Source of the DNA: Bacteroidota bacterium
GTDB taxonomy: Bacteria; Bacteroidota; Bacteroidia; Flavobacteriales; Weeksellaceae
Length of the DNA: 64,000 bases
Direction of reading: 5' to 3'
Assembly (NCBI GenBank): GCA_023423715.1
Contig: JAFAFC010000025.1
Span: 34,877 to 98,876, forward strand
Part shown: one piece after another, positions 44,308 through 53,240 of the stretch
Layout of the letters: each line of letters begins with the position of its first letter
Position numbering within the stretch: the stretch's first letter is position 1
Notes under the pieces: model-generated
What the model was told of the DNA's origin: nothing
Seen by the model: the letters and a program-made list of their open reading frames with translations, nothing else
Databases searched by the model: none
Translations under genes and position numbers: made by a program

Positions 44308-44745
44308 ATGTCGCAACAAAAAGCCGTTTTGTTACTAGGAAGTAATATTGGAGATCAAAATAAGAATATCGATCTCGCAATCAGTGAAATAGAAAATAGA
44401 ATAGGAACTATTTGTAACCGTTCAAAAAAAATAATGTCCGACCCTGTAGAATTTGTCAGTTCTAATATTTTTTGTAATATTGCACTGTCGATTATTACGC
44501 ATCTTTCACCTTTTCAGCTCTTAAGGGAAGTGAAAAAAATTGAAAGAGAAATGGGACGAGATAAGGACTCTAAAGCATTTGGAGAGTACCATGACCGTAT
44601 AATAGACATTGATATTGTGGAGTACAATACGCTTTCTTATGAAAGTAATGCACTAACCATACCACATAAAAAACATATGGAAGAGAGGCTATTCTCTAGG
44701 GAATTGCTGCAAGATCTCGAACTATCTGAAAAACATAGAATATGA
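44308..44745 (+). CDS. folK: Hydroxymethyldihydropterin pyrophosphokinase
   Basis: A 145-residue enzyme of folate synthesis transferring pyrophosphate from ATP to 6-hydroxymethyl-dihydropterin. Visible signatures are LLGSNIGDQNKNIDLA, FCNIALSI and REVKKIEREMGRDK. The RWGPRxxDxDIL motif appears as GEYHDRIIDIDIV, retaining the metal-binding DxD. The ATG at 44308 is used rather than a TTG at 44299. Its last 4 bases overlap the start of the first OmpA-family gene (ATGA), so an outer-membrane porin is coupled to a folate gene. Confidence 0.92.
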   Translation: MSQQKAVLLLGSNIGDQNKNIDLAISEIENRIGTICNRSKKIMSDPVEFVSSNIFCNIALSIITHLSPFQLLREVKKIEREMGRDKDSKAFGEYHDRIIDIDIVEYNTLSYESNALTIPHKKHMEERLFSRELLQDLELSEKHRI

Positions 44746-46223
44746 AATTAAGTTTATTACTAACCTTATCATTGCCTATTGCAATCTATTCACAGAACGC
44801 AGGTACAGGGTCTTCTACAGACTATCCTAATACCTTCACTTCTGGTTCAGCCAACGTAAGTAAATTCAATAACGAGGCTAGAAGATTCAACGATTGGGCA
44901 ATTTCGGTAGGTGGAGGTGCTGCTTTCATGGCACATGCTGACCTAACTTCTTTCCACGATAAAAAAATCAATTGGGGATGGAATGCTTACGTAAGTTTGG
45001 ATAAACAAATTAGCCATACTTTCGGGCTAAGTTTACAGTACCAAACCGGTAAAACAAATCAAAAAGGACAACTTCCAGGAGTTGAAGGCCAACTTGCAGG
45101 TGTTGCAGATGCTTGGACAAAATTCCACCAAATCTCATTATTGGGAGACATTAACTTTTCTAATTTACTAAGAAGAGTTGACAACCATTCTCCTTATAGA
45201 TGGGCATTACATGGTTATGCGGGTATTGGTTTCCAATCGTACAACACGGAATTAATTGATCAAAATGGATCTCGTTGGAGTACAAGTCCTGCTAGAATTC
45301 CAATCATTATTACGCAAGATTTAGGTCTTGCATCATTCTTTTATCAAGGAGGTCTTGGATTGAAATACAAAGCTTCACGAAGAGTTGATGTTGAATTGAG
45401 AACGATGTATATCGTGTCAGGAGACGAAGAATTCGACGGCGGTGGCTGGACAAGAACAGCTGTCCCTGGAATTAACTACAATGAAATTAACGATTCTTAC
45501 TCTGATAATATGTGGACGGTGAATCTAGGTTTAACTTTCAAACTTGGCAAACACCTTTCACACTTGGCGTGGCATGACCCACTTCAAGAGGCTTATTATA
45601 GAGCGGGAGTTCTAGAAAACCAACAAGTTGATCTAGAAGTTTGTGAAAAAGGTGATGGAGACAACGACGGAGTTTGTGATGATTGGGATAGACAACTTGA
45701 CACTCCTGCTGGTGCACGAGTTGATGGTGCCGGTGTAGCTTTAGACCTTGATTTAGATGGAGTAATTGATCTATATGATAAGTGTGTAACGGTTCCAGGA
45801 CCGGTGGAAAACAATGGTTGTCCTACAACTCCTACTGTAAGTAGCAATTTAAGCACTATCGATGAAGTTAATAAAAACTTCGAAGGAATCGAATTCGAAT
45901 TAAATAGCGATAAGATTAGACCAACTTCTTATGACAAATTAAATCAAGCGGCTTCAATTATTAAAACTTTAAACTCAAGCGATAAGTTCTTAGTAATTGG
46001 TGCAACAGATACTAGAGGTTCTGATAAATACAACATGGATCTTTCAGCAAGAAGAGCAAATGCTGTTGTAAAATATCTAAATAACCAAGGTGTAAATAAC
46101 TCAATGTTAGAATCTGAAGGTAGAGGGAAAACGGATCTTAAGTATCCAGAATGTGATCCTGCTACAAAATGTCCTGAATGGAAAAACGAAGCCAACCGAA
46201 GAGTTTATTTCAAACAAAAATAA
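44742..46223 (+). CDS. OmpA-family outer-membrane protein (copy 1)
   Basis: A 493-residue protein: signal peptide (ending AIYSQ), an N-terminal beta-barrel (about 50-280), a calcium-binding type-3-repeat linker (GDGDNDGVCDDWDRQLDTP, LDLDLDGVIDLYDKC) near 300-350, and an OmpA peptidoglycan-binding domain (FELNSDKIRP, GATDTRGSDKYNMDLSARRA, then PECDPATKCPEWKNEANRRV). It links outer membrane and cell wall. A paralogue follows 27 nt downstream. Overlap of 4 bases with folK points to read-through from that gene. Confidence 0.92.
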   Translation: MKLSLLLTLSLPIAIYSQNAGTGSSTDYPNTFTSGSANVSKFNNEARRFNDWAISVGGGAAFMAHADLTSFHDKKINWGWNAYVSLDKQISHTFGLSLQYQTGKTNQKGQLPGVEGQLAGVADAWTKFHQISLLGDINFSNLLRRVDNHSPYRWALHGYAGIGFQSYNTELIDQNGSRWSTSPARIPIIITQDLGLASFFYQGGLGLKYKASRRVDVELRTMYIVSGDEEFDGGGWTRTAVPGINYNEINDSYSDNMWTVNLGLTFKLGKHLSHLAWHDPLQEAYYRAGVLENQQVDLEVCEKGDGDNDGVCDDWDRQLDTPAGARVDGAGVALDLDLDGVIDLYDKCVTVPGPVENNGCPTTPTVSSNLSTIDEVNKNFEGIEFELNSDKIRPTSYDKLNQAASIIKTLNSSDKFLVIGATDTRGSDKYNMDLSARRANAVVKYLNNQGVNNSMLESEGRGKTDLKYPECDPATKCPEWKNEANRRVYFKQK

Positions 46224-46250
46224 TTTAATTTTTAACTAAAAATTCACTAT

Positions 46251-47708
46251 ATGAAACTAAATTTAGCTAGCGTAGCATTAGCATTAACGTTACCGATTTT
46301 AGGATTTGCTCAAGATACTGTTGCTGTAGCAACTGTTGATGGATATCCAAACACATTTTCGTCGGGATCTGCTAATGTATCGCCTTTTACCAAAGAATCT
46401 AAAAGATTTAATGATTGGTCAATCTCAGCTGGTGCAGGGGTACCGTTAGTACAATCTGCAGACTTAACTTCTATTAAAAATGGAAACGGTAAGAATCTAT
46501 TTGGTTATTCAGCATATTTCAGTGTTGACAAAGCAATCACTCATGCTTTTGGATTAAAATTACAATACGACAAGGGTGAAACCAGACAAGGTTGGTTTAA
46601 TACGAAAAAAGACAACGCAACAGGTACTGGTTACCAAGATGTTGGTGCTAGAACACAGTATGATGCAATCTCAATTTTAGGAGATTTAAATGTATCTAAC
46701 CTTTTAAGAAGAGTTGACAATCACTCTCCTTTCAGATGGGCTCTACACGCTTATGCTGGTGTTGGAACTTTAGCTTATAGAGCGTATCTAGAAGATGCTG
46801 CTGGTCAAAGATTAATGACTGAAATTAAGCCTTTTAAATTCGGTTCATTATTTGGTCAAGCAGGTGCTGGTCTTAAATACAAAGCTTCTAGAAGAATCGA
46901 TATCGAAGGTAGAGTAATGTATATGGTTACTGGTGATGACGAATTTGATGGTGGTGGTGCGCAATACAGCAAATTAAATCTTAGAGAAGATCAAATCTCT
47001 GACAATATGTTCAACGCAACTTTAGGGGTAACTTTAAAGTTAGGAAAACACCAATCTCACTTATTTTGGCATGATCCATTACAAGAAATCTATTACAAGT
47101 TAGACGTATTGGCTGATAAAAACCAAGATGTTGAAGTTTGTAAAAATGGGGATGCTGATAACGACGGAGTTTGCGACGATTGGGATAGACAATTAGATAC
47201 TCCAGCTGGTGCAAGAGTTGACGGAGCTGGTGTAGCTTTAGACGCTGACTTAGACGGAGTTATCGACCTTTACGATAAGTGTGTAACTGTTCCAGGACCA
47301 GTAGAAAACAATGGTTGTCCTACAACTCCAACAGGAACAGGTACTGTAACTGATGATGTAAGAGTTCTTGAAGGAATTGAGTTCGACTTAAACTCTGATA
47401 GAATCTTACCTTCTAACACGCCGATCCTTAACAATGCAGTTAATTATATTAACTCATCTCAAGGAGGTAGCTACAAAGTAGTTGGTGGAACAGATACAAG
47501 AGGTACTGATGCTTACAACCAAAAACTTTCTGAAAGAAGAGCTAATAACGTGAAGAACTTCTTAATCCAAAACGGAGTTTCTAGCGGTAAGTTAGAAGCA
47601 GAAGGTAGAGGTGAGAAAAACTTGAAATACCCAGAATGTGAGCCTGCAACTAAATGTCCAGAATGGAAAAACAGAGCAAACAGAAGAGTATATTTCGAAG
47701 CTAAATAA
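46251..47708 (+). CDS. OmpA-family outer-membrane protein (copy 2)
   Basis: A 485-residue paralogue of the preceding gene with the same layout: signal peptide (ending LGFAQ), barrel, type-3 linker and OmpA domain (FDLNSDRILPSNTP, GTDTRGTDAYNQKLSERRANN). The linker is identical in protein to copy 1 over long stretches but uses different synonymous codons. Codon choice (many TTA, AGA, GGT) is more uniform than in neighbours, as expected for a highly expressed major porin; that is a reading by eye. A strong terminator follows. Confidence 0.93.
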   Translation: MKLNLASVALALTLPILGFAQDTVAVATVDGYPNTFSSGSANVSPFTKESKRFNDWSISAGAGVPLVQSADLTSIKNGNGKNLFGYSAYFSVDKAITHAFGLKLQYDKGETRQGWFNTKKDNATGTGYQDVGARTQYDAISILGDLNVSNLLRRVDNHSPFRWALHAYAGVGTLAYRAYLEDAAGQRLMTEIKPFKFGSLFGQAGAGLKYKASRRIDIEGRVMYMVTGDDEFDGGGAQYSKLNLREDQISDNMFNATLGVTLKLGKHQSHLFWHDPLQEIYYKLDVLADKNQDVEVCKNGDADNDGVCDDWDRQLDTPAGARVDGAGVALDADLDGVIDLYDKCVTVPGPVENNGCPTTPTGTGTVTDDVRVLEGIEFDLNSDRILPSNTPILNNAVNYINSSQGGSYKVVGGTDTRGTDAYNQKLSERRANNVKNFLIQNGVSSGKLEAEGRGEKNLKYPECEPATKCPEWKNRANRRVYFEAK

Positions 47709-47726
47709 TCGAGTAAATCTCTATAT

Positions 47727-47756
47727 AAAAACCACGCAGAACTGCGTGGTTTTTTC
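47727..47756 (+). terminator. Terminator after the OmpA pair
   Basis: AAAACCACGCAG / CTGCGTGGTTTT with loop AA is followed by a T-run. Confidence 0.9.
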
Positions 47757-47780
47757 TTTTATTATCCCTAATTTTACGAA

Positions 47781-49694
47781 GTGAATTCGGAACAAGCATA
47801 TAAAAATCTAAAGAAAAATACCCTAGAAACTATTTGGGGTTTTCCTACGTTCCGGCCATTACAAGAAGAGATTGTTGATAGTATTCTTTCCGGGAAAGAT
47901 ACTTTATGTCTTTTGCCAACAGGTGGTGGTAAATCCTTATGTTATCAACTCCCCGCTTTAATCTCTGAAGGAACTTGTCTTGTCATTTCTCCACTTCTAG
48001 CTTTGATGAAAGATCAAGTTGATCAATTACAAAAATTAGGAATTGAAGCTGATTTTTTGAATTCCGATCTAAATTTAATTGAAGAAGATCAAGTTTATGC
48101 AAATTGTAAAAATGGTACGACGAAAATTCTTTACATTTCTCCTGAACGCCTAAGTAATCAAAAATTTTTGATGCAAGCACCGGAAATTGATTTTTCTTTT
48201 ATAGCAGTCGATGAAGCGCATTGTATTACCGAATGGGGACAAGATTTCCGTCCAAGTTATCAAAACATCAACATGTTCCGGGAGCAATTCGTGAACATTC
48301 CAATTATTGCATTAACGGCAACAGCGACACCAAAAGTTTTAGAAGAAATCGTTTCAAAACTCAACTTGAAGAAAGTTCAAATCTTTCAACAAAGTTTTAA
48401 ACGAACCAATCTTCAAATCCATACGTTACCAAAAGCCGATAAATACGATCATATTTATCACTTTTTAAAACTTAACAAAGCTTCGGGTCTAATATACACC
48501 AACACACGTTATGAAGCGGAAAAACTAGCCCAATTCCTCAATTCAAAAGGATTATTGAATGTTGATTACTTTCATGCAGGTTTGCATCCCGATATCAAAG
48601 AAAGGAAGCAAAACTGGTGGATGAACAGCAATCAAAACATCTTAATTTCCACCAATGCTTTTGGAATGGGAATCGACAAAAATCAAGTTCGCTTTGTTTT
48701 TCATTATTCACCGCCCTATTCTCTTGAAAATTACTATCAGGAGATTGGACGAGCAGGTCGTGATTGTAATGACAGTGCTGCATACATGTTGTGGACGGAA
48801 CAAGATTTAATGCGTAGTGATGATATTTTAAAAAATCAAACGCCAACCAAAGTAGAATATGAAAAAGTAATCACCTATTTGTATTCTCTTTATCAAATTG
48901 CCGATCACGAACAAACCGATATTGAGTTTCCTTTTCACATAACGAGGTTAGAAAAATTAACAAAACTAACGCCTGTTAAGATTAGATCGGTTGTTCATTT
49001 TTTACATCAGCAAGAAATTGTTTATCTAAAAAAATCAAAGTCAGGACAATCATCAATTACATTGCTAATTGATCACGATCAAATCGAATCTTTAGCTAAA
49101 TCTGATGCTTACTTTCTAGAACTTTTGCAGCGAAACATTACCGGATTTACAACGGGAAAAGTTCACTTTAATGAAGAACGCGTTTTAGACAAAATTCAAA
49201 TTGGTGCCCAATTATTCCACGAACGTTTAAAAGAACTTCAGGAAAAAGGCTATTTAGAATATTTGAATAGCGCAAATGACACGATTCGATTTTTGCATCC
49301 TAGAAACGAACGAATGCTTCTCAACCAATACTGGAAATTATTCTATTCCATTTTGAAAAATAAAATTCAAAAATGGGAGGAAATGAAGTATTTCATCCGC
49401 GAGAATTCGTTTTGTAAAATGCGGATGATTCTCAGTTATTTTGGTGAAAAAGACCAGAAAGATTGCGGAAATTGCTCGTATTGTCATCAAAAATTAAAGC
49501 TTTCGACGATCTTTGAAAAACCGTCGCTAGAAAAAGAAATTTTAGAAACCTTAAAGGCGAGACCAAGCTCATTAGAAGAATTGAGCATTATTTTAGCCAA
49601 TCCAAACAAAGAAAAAATACTTGAAGAGCTCATCCTTCTACTTGACCTTGGAAAAGTGAGAATGTTGAACTTCAGAACCTATACGATCGCTTAA
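47781..49694 (+). CDS. recQ: RecQ-family ATP-dependent DNA helicase
   Basis: A 637-residue superfamily 2 helicase. Motifs in order: FRPLQEEIVDSIL, PTGGGKSLCYQLP (Walker A), VDEAHCITEWGQDFRP (Walker B with RecQ aromatic loop), TATATPKV, STNAFGMGIDK and QEIGRAGRD. The zinc site near residues 545-575 includes FCKMRMILSYFGE and KDCGNCSYC. A C-terminal HRDC domain is not evident, so it is a shorter form. It starts with GTG at 47781; no in-frame ATG precedes the Walker A region. Its stop is 2 nt before fmt. Confidence 0.94.
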   Translation: MNSEQAYKNLKKNTLETIWGFPTFRPLQEEIVDSILSGKDTLCLLPTGGGKSLCYQLPALISEGTCLVISPLLALMKDQVDQLQKLGIEADFLNSDLNLIEEDQVYANCKNGTTKILYISPERLSNQKFLMQAPEIDFSFIAVDEAHCITEWGQDFRPSYQNINMFREQFVNIPIIALTATATPKVLEEIVSKLNLKKVQIFQQSFKRTNLQIHTLPKADKYDHIYHFLKLNKASGLIYTNTRYEAEKLAQFLNSKGLLNVDYFHAGLHPDIKERKQNWWMNSNQNILISTNAFGMGIDKNQVRFVFHYSPPYSLENYYQEIGRAGRDCNDSAAYMLWTEQDLMRSDDILKNQTPTKVEYEKVITYLYSLYQIADHEQTDIEFPFHITRLEKLTKLTPVKIRSVVHFLHQQEIVYLKKSKSGQSSITLLIDHDQIESLAKSDAYFLELLQRNITGFTTGKVHFNEERVLDKIQIGAQLFHERLKELQEKGYLEYLNSANDTIRFLHPRNERMLLNQYWKLFYSILKNKIQKWEEMKYFIRENSFCKMRMILSYFGEKDQKDCGNCSYCHQKLKLSTIFEKPSLEKEILETLKARPSSLEELSIILANPNKEKILEELILLLDLGKVRMLNFRTYTIA

Positions 49695-49696
49695 CT

Positions 49697-50647
49697 ATGA
49701 AATCATTACGAATTGTTTTTTTCGGAACACCCGAATTTGCCGCTCAATCTTTAAACGCTATTCATCACTCACAACACGACGTTGTAGGTGTCATTACTGT
49801 TCCCGATAAAGCAAGTGGTAGAGGACAAAAGATAAACGAATCACCCGTTAAAAAATATGCGGTAGAAAATAATCTTACGCTTTTCCAACCAGAAAAATTG
49901 AGAAATCCAGAATTTTTGGAATCAATGAAAGATTTAAATGCTGATGTATTTGTCGTTGTAGCATTCCGAATGATGCCGAAGATGTTGTTCGAAATTCCAA
50001 AATTAGGGACATTCAATCTTCACGCTTCTCTACTTCCCGATTATCGTGGTGCAGCGCCAATTAATTACGCCATCATCAATGGAGAATCTAAAACGGGAGC
50101 CACAACTTTTTTTATTAACGAAAAGATTGATGAAGGCCATATTTTACTTCAAGAAGAACTCCCTATTGATCCCGAAGAAAATGCAGGAAGCTTACACGAT
50201 CGGCTAATGGTTATGGGAGCTCAATTGGTTGTTAAAACACTTGATGGACTTTCTGAAGGAAGTATTGAAGAAAAACCTCAACCCCATTCAGAAAATCCGA
50301 AAAACGCGTTTAAAATATTCAAAGAAGATACGCGAATTGATTGGTCTCAAGATATTACGACCATTCACAATTTCGTGCGAGGAATGTCGCCATATCCGTG
50401 CGCTTTTACAACTTTACAAATCGATCAAGAAAATAAAGGCTTGAAAATATTCGAAGGGAAAATTGAAAAAACAAATCATAACAAACCTTCAGGAACAATA
50501 GAATTCACAAAAAATTCCATGGAAATTTATGTTAACGGTGGAATTTATAATCCTATAGAAGTTCAGTTGGAGGGGAAGAAAAGAATGAACATAAAAGACT
50601 TTATCAACGGTTTTAAAAGTCTAGATCAAATAAAAATAGCGCAGTAA
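49697..50647 (+). CDS. fmt: Methionyl-tRNA formyltransferase
   Basis: A 316-residue enzyme formylating initiator Met-tRNA. IVFFGTPEFAAQSL is the N-terminal signature; FNLHASLLPDYRGAAPINYAI holds the catalytic Asn, His and the SLLP formyl-THF loop; the Asp is in DEGHILLQEELPID. The C-terminal tRNA-binding domain begins near residue 207 (IDWSQDITTIHNFVRGMSPYP). It is immediately downstream of recQ and ends in a terminator shared with convergent ribBA. Confidence 0.96.
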   Translation: MKSLRIVFFGTPEFAAQSLNAIHHSQHDVVGVITVPDKASGRGQKINESPVKKYAVENNLTLFQPEKLRNPEFLESMKDLNADVFVVVAFRMMPKMLFEIPKLGTFNLHASLLPDYRGAAPINYAIINGESKTGATTFFINEKIDEGHILLQEELPIDPEENAGSLHDRLMVMGAQLVVKTLDGLSEGSIEEKPQPHSENPKNAFKIFKEDTRIDWSQDITTIHNFVRGMSPYPCAFTTLQIDQENKGLKIFEGKIEKTNHNKPSGTIEFTKNSMEIYVNGGIYNPIEVQLEGKKRMNIKDFINGFKSLDQIKIAQ

Positions 50648-50660
50648 ACTGCGCTATTTT
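50633..50660. terminator. Bidirectional terminator overlapping the fmt stop codon
   Basis: AAAATAGCGCAGT / ACTGCGCTATTTT with loop AA, between the convergent fmt and ribBA genes. Confidence 0.88.
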
Positions 50661-50680
50661 CGTATTCAAATCACTTTGAA

Positions 50681-51805
50681 TTAGTCTATTTGTACCATTT
50701 CGGTTACTTCTACTCCATAACCTGAAATCATTGGTTTCTGATTTACATTTTGTGTCAAAACTCGAAATTTCGTCGCTCCCAATTTCTTTAAAATTTGAGT
50801 TCCAATTCCGTATTCCATAAAGTTTGCACTCAATGTTGGTTTATTTACATTTCCATCCTGATAATCGTTGAATTGCTGCAATTTACGCAATGTATTTTCT
50901 GCATTCGAAACATTATTAATGAATATTACAATTCCTTTACCTTCTTTGTTAATGATATCGGTAACCTTTTCTAACAAAGGCTTTTCACCATTTGTCAAGC
51001 GAGAAAGCACATCAAAATACGCACTTGAACTTTGTACACGAACCATCACAGGCTCATCAATTTCCCAAGAACCTTTCGTTAATGCAAAATGGATTTGATC
51101 CGTATGTTTTTCTTGAAAAGCATGGAAATCAAAATCACCATAATGCGTTTTTACTTTACGCTCTTCAATTTGGTGTACTAAATCTCCTTTTTTAAGCTGA
51201 TAATCAATTAAATCTTCAATTGAAATAATTTTAAGATCTAATTTCTTCGCCAAAACCATTAAATCTGGAAGTCGCGCCATGCTACCATCATCATTCATGA
51301 TTTCACAAATAACTCCACCTTCTTTAAGTCCAGCCAATTTTGTAAGATCTGTCGCTGCTTCAGTATGTCCTGCTCTTTTCAAAACGCCACCTGATTTAGA
51401 TCGCAATGGGAAAATATGCCCTGGACGCATAAAATCGGCAGGTTTTGTTTTTTCATCCATCAACGCTAAAATCGTACGTGCACGATCACTTGCAGAAATA
51501 CCAGTAGAAACACCATTTCCTAAAAGGTCAATACTTACCGTGAAAGCTGTTTCTTTCGGGTCGCTACTACGCGTCACCATCACATCTAAACCAAGCTCAT
51601 CACAACGTTTTTCAGGAAGCGGCGTACAAATCAAACCACGACCGTGAATGGTCATAAAATTGATAATTTCTGGCGTTACCAACTCGGCTGCTGAAAGAAA
51701 ATCACCTTCGTTTTCTCTATCTTCATCATCAACTACTATAATTACTTTACCATTTTTAAGATCTTCAATGGCTTCAGGAATAGTATTGAGAACAATATCT
51801 GACAT
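50681..51805 (-). CDS. ribB: 3,4-dihydroxy-2-butanone-4-phosphate synthase with degenerate GTP cyclohydrolase II domain
   Basis: A 374-residue RibBA-type fusion. The N-terminal half (1-205) is an intact DHBP synthase: VDDEDRENEGDFL, GNGVSTGISASDRARTI and LRSKSGGVLKRAGHTEA, making the four-carbon precursor of riboflavin from ribulose 5-phosphate. The C-terminal half aligns with GTP cyclohydrolase II but the zinc-binding Cys cluster is gone: VRVQSSSAYFDVLSRL replaces the SECxTGDVFGSxRCDC-type motif, and the RxEGRGIGL loop is absent. It is likely inactive as RibA, so a separate RibA is predicted elsewhere. A -7 box is at 51827-51834. Confidence 0.9.
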   Translation of the reverse strand: MSDIVLNTIPEAIEDLKNGKVIIVVDDEDRENEGDFLSAAELVTPEIINFMTIHGRGLICTPLPEKRCDELGLDVMVTRSSDPKETAFTVSIDLLGNGVSTGISASDRARTILALMDEKTKPADFMRPGHIFPLRSKSGGVLKRAGHTEAATDLTKLAGLKEGGVICEIMNDDGSMARLPDLMVLAKKLDLKIISIEDLIDYQLKKGDLVHQIEERKVKTHYGDFDFHAFQEKHTDQIHFALTKGSWEIDEPVMVRVQSSSAYFDVLSRLTNGEKPLLEKVTDIINKEGKGIVIFINNVSNAENTLRKLQQFNDYQDGNVNKPTLSANFMEYGIGTQILKKLGATKFRVLTQNVNQKPMISGYGVEVTEMVQID

Positions 51806-51826
51806 TTTATATAGATTTTATTTCCA

Positions 51827-51834
51827 CAAAGATA
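51827..51834 (-). promoter_or_regulatory. Putative -7 box for ribBA
   Basis: The minus strand reads TATCTTTG (TAnnTTTG), 21 nt upstream of the ATG. No FMN riboswitch is evident in the short leader. Confidence 0.45.
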
Positions 51835-51908
51835 CTAATTGTCTTTCCGGTTTTATGATGATTTCTATCAATTTCTATGATATTATTTCTTTAATAAAAA
51901 TATTTTAT

Positions 51909-51916
51909 TAAATTTG
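51909..51916 (+). promoter_or_regulatory. Putative -7 box for tRNA-Cys
   Basis: TAAATTTG fits TAnnTTTG and ends 11 nt before the mature tRNA 5' end. Confidence 0.5.
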
Positions 51917-51927
51917 CAAACCGAAAT

Positions 51928-52001
51928 GGTGCTTTGGCCGAGCGGCTAGGCAGTGGTCTGCAACACCATCTACAGCGGTTCGAATCCGCTAGGCACCTCC
52001 A
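51928..52001 (+). tRNA. tRNA-Cys (anticodon GCA)
   Basis: A complete cloverleaf: acceptor arms GGTGCTT (51928-51934) and AGGCACC (51991-51997, one G-T pair), anticodon stem GTGGT / ACCAT enclosing loop CTGCAAC with anticodon GCA, and T-arm AGCGG-TTCGAAT-CCGCT. The discriminator is T (51998) and CCA is encoded (51999-52001). A terminator follows directly. Confidence 0.97.
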
Positions 52002-52004
52002 AAA

Positions 52005-52044
52005 AAACCCTAAACTTTGAACATTCAATCGTTTAGGGTTTTTT
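52005..52044. terminator. Terminator after tRNA-Cys
   Basis: AAACCCTAAAC (52005-52015) and GTTTAGGGTTT (52031-52041) with a 15-nt loop, followed by T. It also serves the convergent YHS gene. Confidence 0.8.
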
Positions 52045-52064
52045 ATTTAATTTAAACTGTAGAA

Positions 52065-52343
52065 TCATTTAAGATTGGCCGAAAATTTTTCAGGATTCTT
52101 CTTGAATTCAGCTTTGCAATGATCACTACAAAATCCATAAACCTGCTTCTTATAAACCACAGTATCTTTCAAGTAGTCTTTTGTTGCCATTTCGCAAACA
52201 GGATCCAACCCATTCACAACAACTACTCCACTTAAACTATTTTCCGCTTTCATTTTGCTCACTTTCTTTACTTCTAAATTTTCATTTTTAGAACAAGAAA
52301 CAATCAAAACCAAACCAAACAGGGCAACTAATGACTTCTTCAT
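52065..52343 (-). CDS. YHS-domain lipoprotein
   Basis: A 92-residue lipoprotein: signal peptide MKKSLVALFGLVLIVSC with Cys17 as lipidation site, then a YHS domain (about 50-88) with DPVCEMATKDYLKDT, YGFCSDHCKAEFKKNPEKF. The three Cys and one His are the usual metal-binding set of YHS domains, which accompany copper or other metal-handling proteins. It is presumably envelope-located and binds a metal ion; no transporter is adjacent. The 292 bases upstream (52344-52635) are very AT-rich, with no further gene visible. Confidence 0.85.
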   Translation of the reverse strand: MKKSLVALFGLVLIVSCSKNENLEVKKVSKMKAENSLSGVVVVNGLDPVCEMATKDYLKDTVVYKKQVYGFCSDHCKAEFKKNPEKFSANLK

Positions 52344-52635
52344 TATTATCGAATTTAAAATTTCAAAGTTTTAAAAGGTAAAATTACTCTATAAAATTTA
52401 GACTTTAATTGGAAATGGCATAAAAAAAACTGAATTTCATCAGAATTTACCAGTAAAAAAAATGAGCAATATTGAACATTTTTGATTTATTAACGATAAT
52501 TTTAAAAATAAACACTTTTAACAAACCCTTTATTCATCAATGTTTAAAACAAAACATAAAAATTTTAACTTTTTCTTAACATTGCAATGGTTTGCTTCTT
52601 GCCACTTCCCTAATACAACCTGAAAAATAGACGCT

Positions 52636-53178
52636 ATGAAAAATATAATGATGACAGGTATTTTATCAGTATTAACTTTAACTGCCTGTAAAAAAGACGA
52701 AACTGTAACTGCTCAAAAATCGATTGAGCAAGAAAGATTAGAGTTTCAGGCGAGACAATTAGAAATTGAAAAACAGAAATTAGCAATTGAGAAGGAAAAA
52801 ATCGCTTTCGAAAAAGCTAAAGACAGTATAGCAAAATCAGAAAAAGAAAAACAAGCTTCTATTGCTCGTTCTAATGCAGCAAGTAGTTCTAAACAACGTG
52901 TTGTTACAAGAACCGTTTATCGTGATGCTCCAAGTTCGAGTTCAAACAACGGAACCTATGCAAATAATGGTTCTGGACAAGCAACTCAACAAAAACAAGG
53001 GATGAGTAAAGCTGCAAAAGGAACAATTATCGGTACCGTAGGTGGTGCTGCTGCAGGTGCAATTATTAATAAAAGAAACAGAGGGGCTGGTGCCGTAATT
53101 GGTGGTATCGTAGGTGGTGCAACGGGTTACACAATCGGTAGATCTCAAGATAGAAAGGACGGTAGAGTCCAAAGATAA
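52636..53178 (+). CDS. Glycine-zipper lipoprotein with coiled coil
   Basis: A 180-residue lipoprotein. MKNIMMTGILSVLTLTAC gives a lipobox with Cys18; residues 25-75 are a charged coiled coil (EIEKQKLAIEKEKIAFEKAK); a Ser/Asn-rich spacer follows; and residues about 120-170 form a glycine zipper (GTIIGTVGGAAAGAIINKRN, GAVIGGIVGGATGYTIG), as in YMGG/SlyB-type envelope proteins. Probably outer-membrane associated, function unknown. A terminator follows whose T-run touches the next start codon. Confidence 0.8.
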   Translation: MKNIMMTGILSVLTLTACKKDETVTAQKSIEQERLEFQARQLEIEKQKLAIEKEKIAFEKAKDSIAKSEKEKQASIARSNAASSSKQRVVTRTVYRDAPSSSSNNGTYANNGSGQATQQKQGMSKAAKGTIIGTVGGAAAGAIINKRNRGAGAVIGGIVGGATGYTIGRSQDRKDGRVQR

Positions 53179-53208
53179 GATCTAAGTATAAATAGATATA
53201 TTGGTTAT

Positions 53209-53240
53209 AAAAGATTGCTTATTTTTAAGCAATCTTTTTT
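53209..53240 (+). terminator. Terminator abutting the next start codon
   Basis: AAAAGATTGCTT / AAGCAATCTTTT with an A/T loop and T-run ends at 53240, directly before the ATG at 53241. Confidence 0.75.

Noticed and set aside
51928..52044. The tRNA-Cys as an integration site for a mobile element.
   Set aside because: There is no downstream direct repeat of the tRNA 3' end and no integrase gene; a normal terminator follows.
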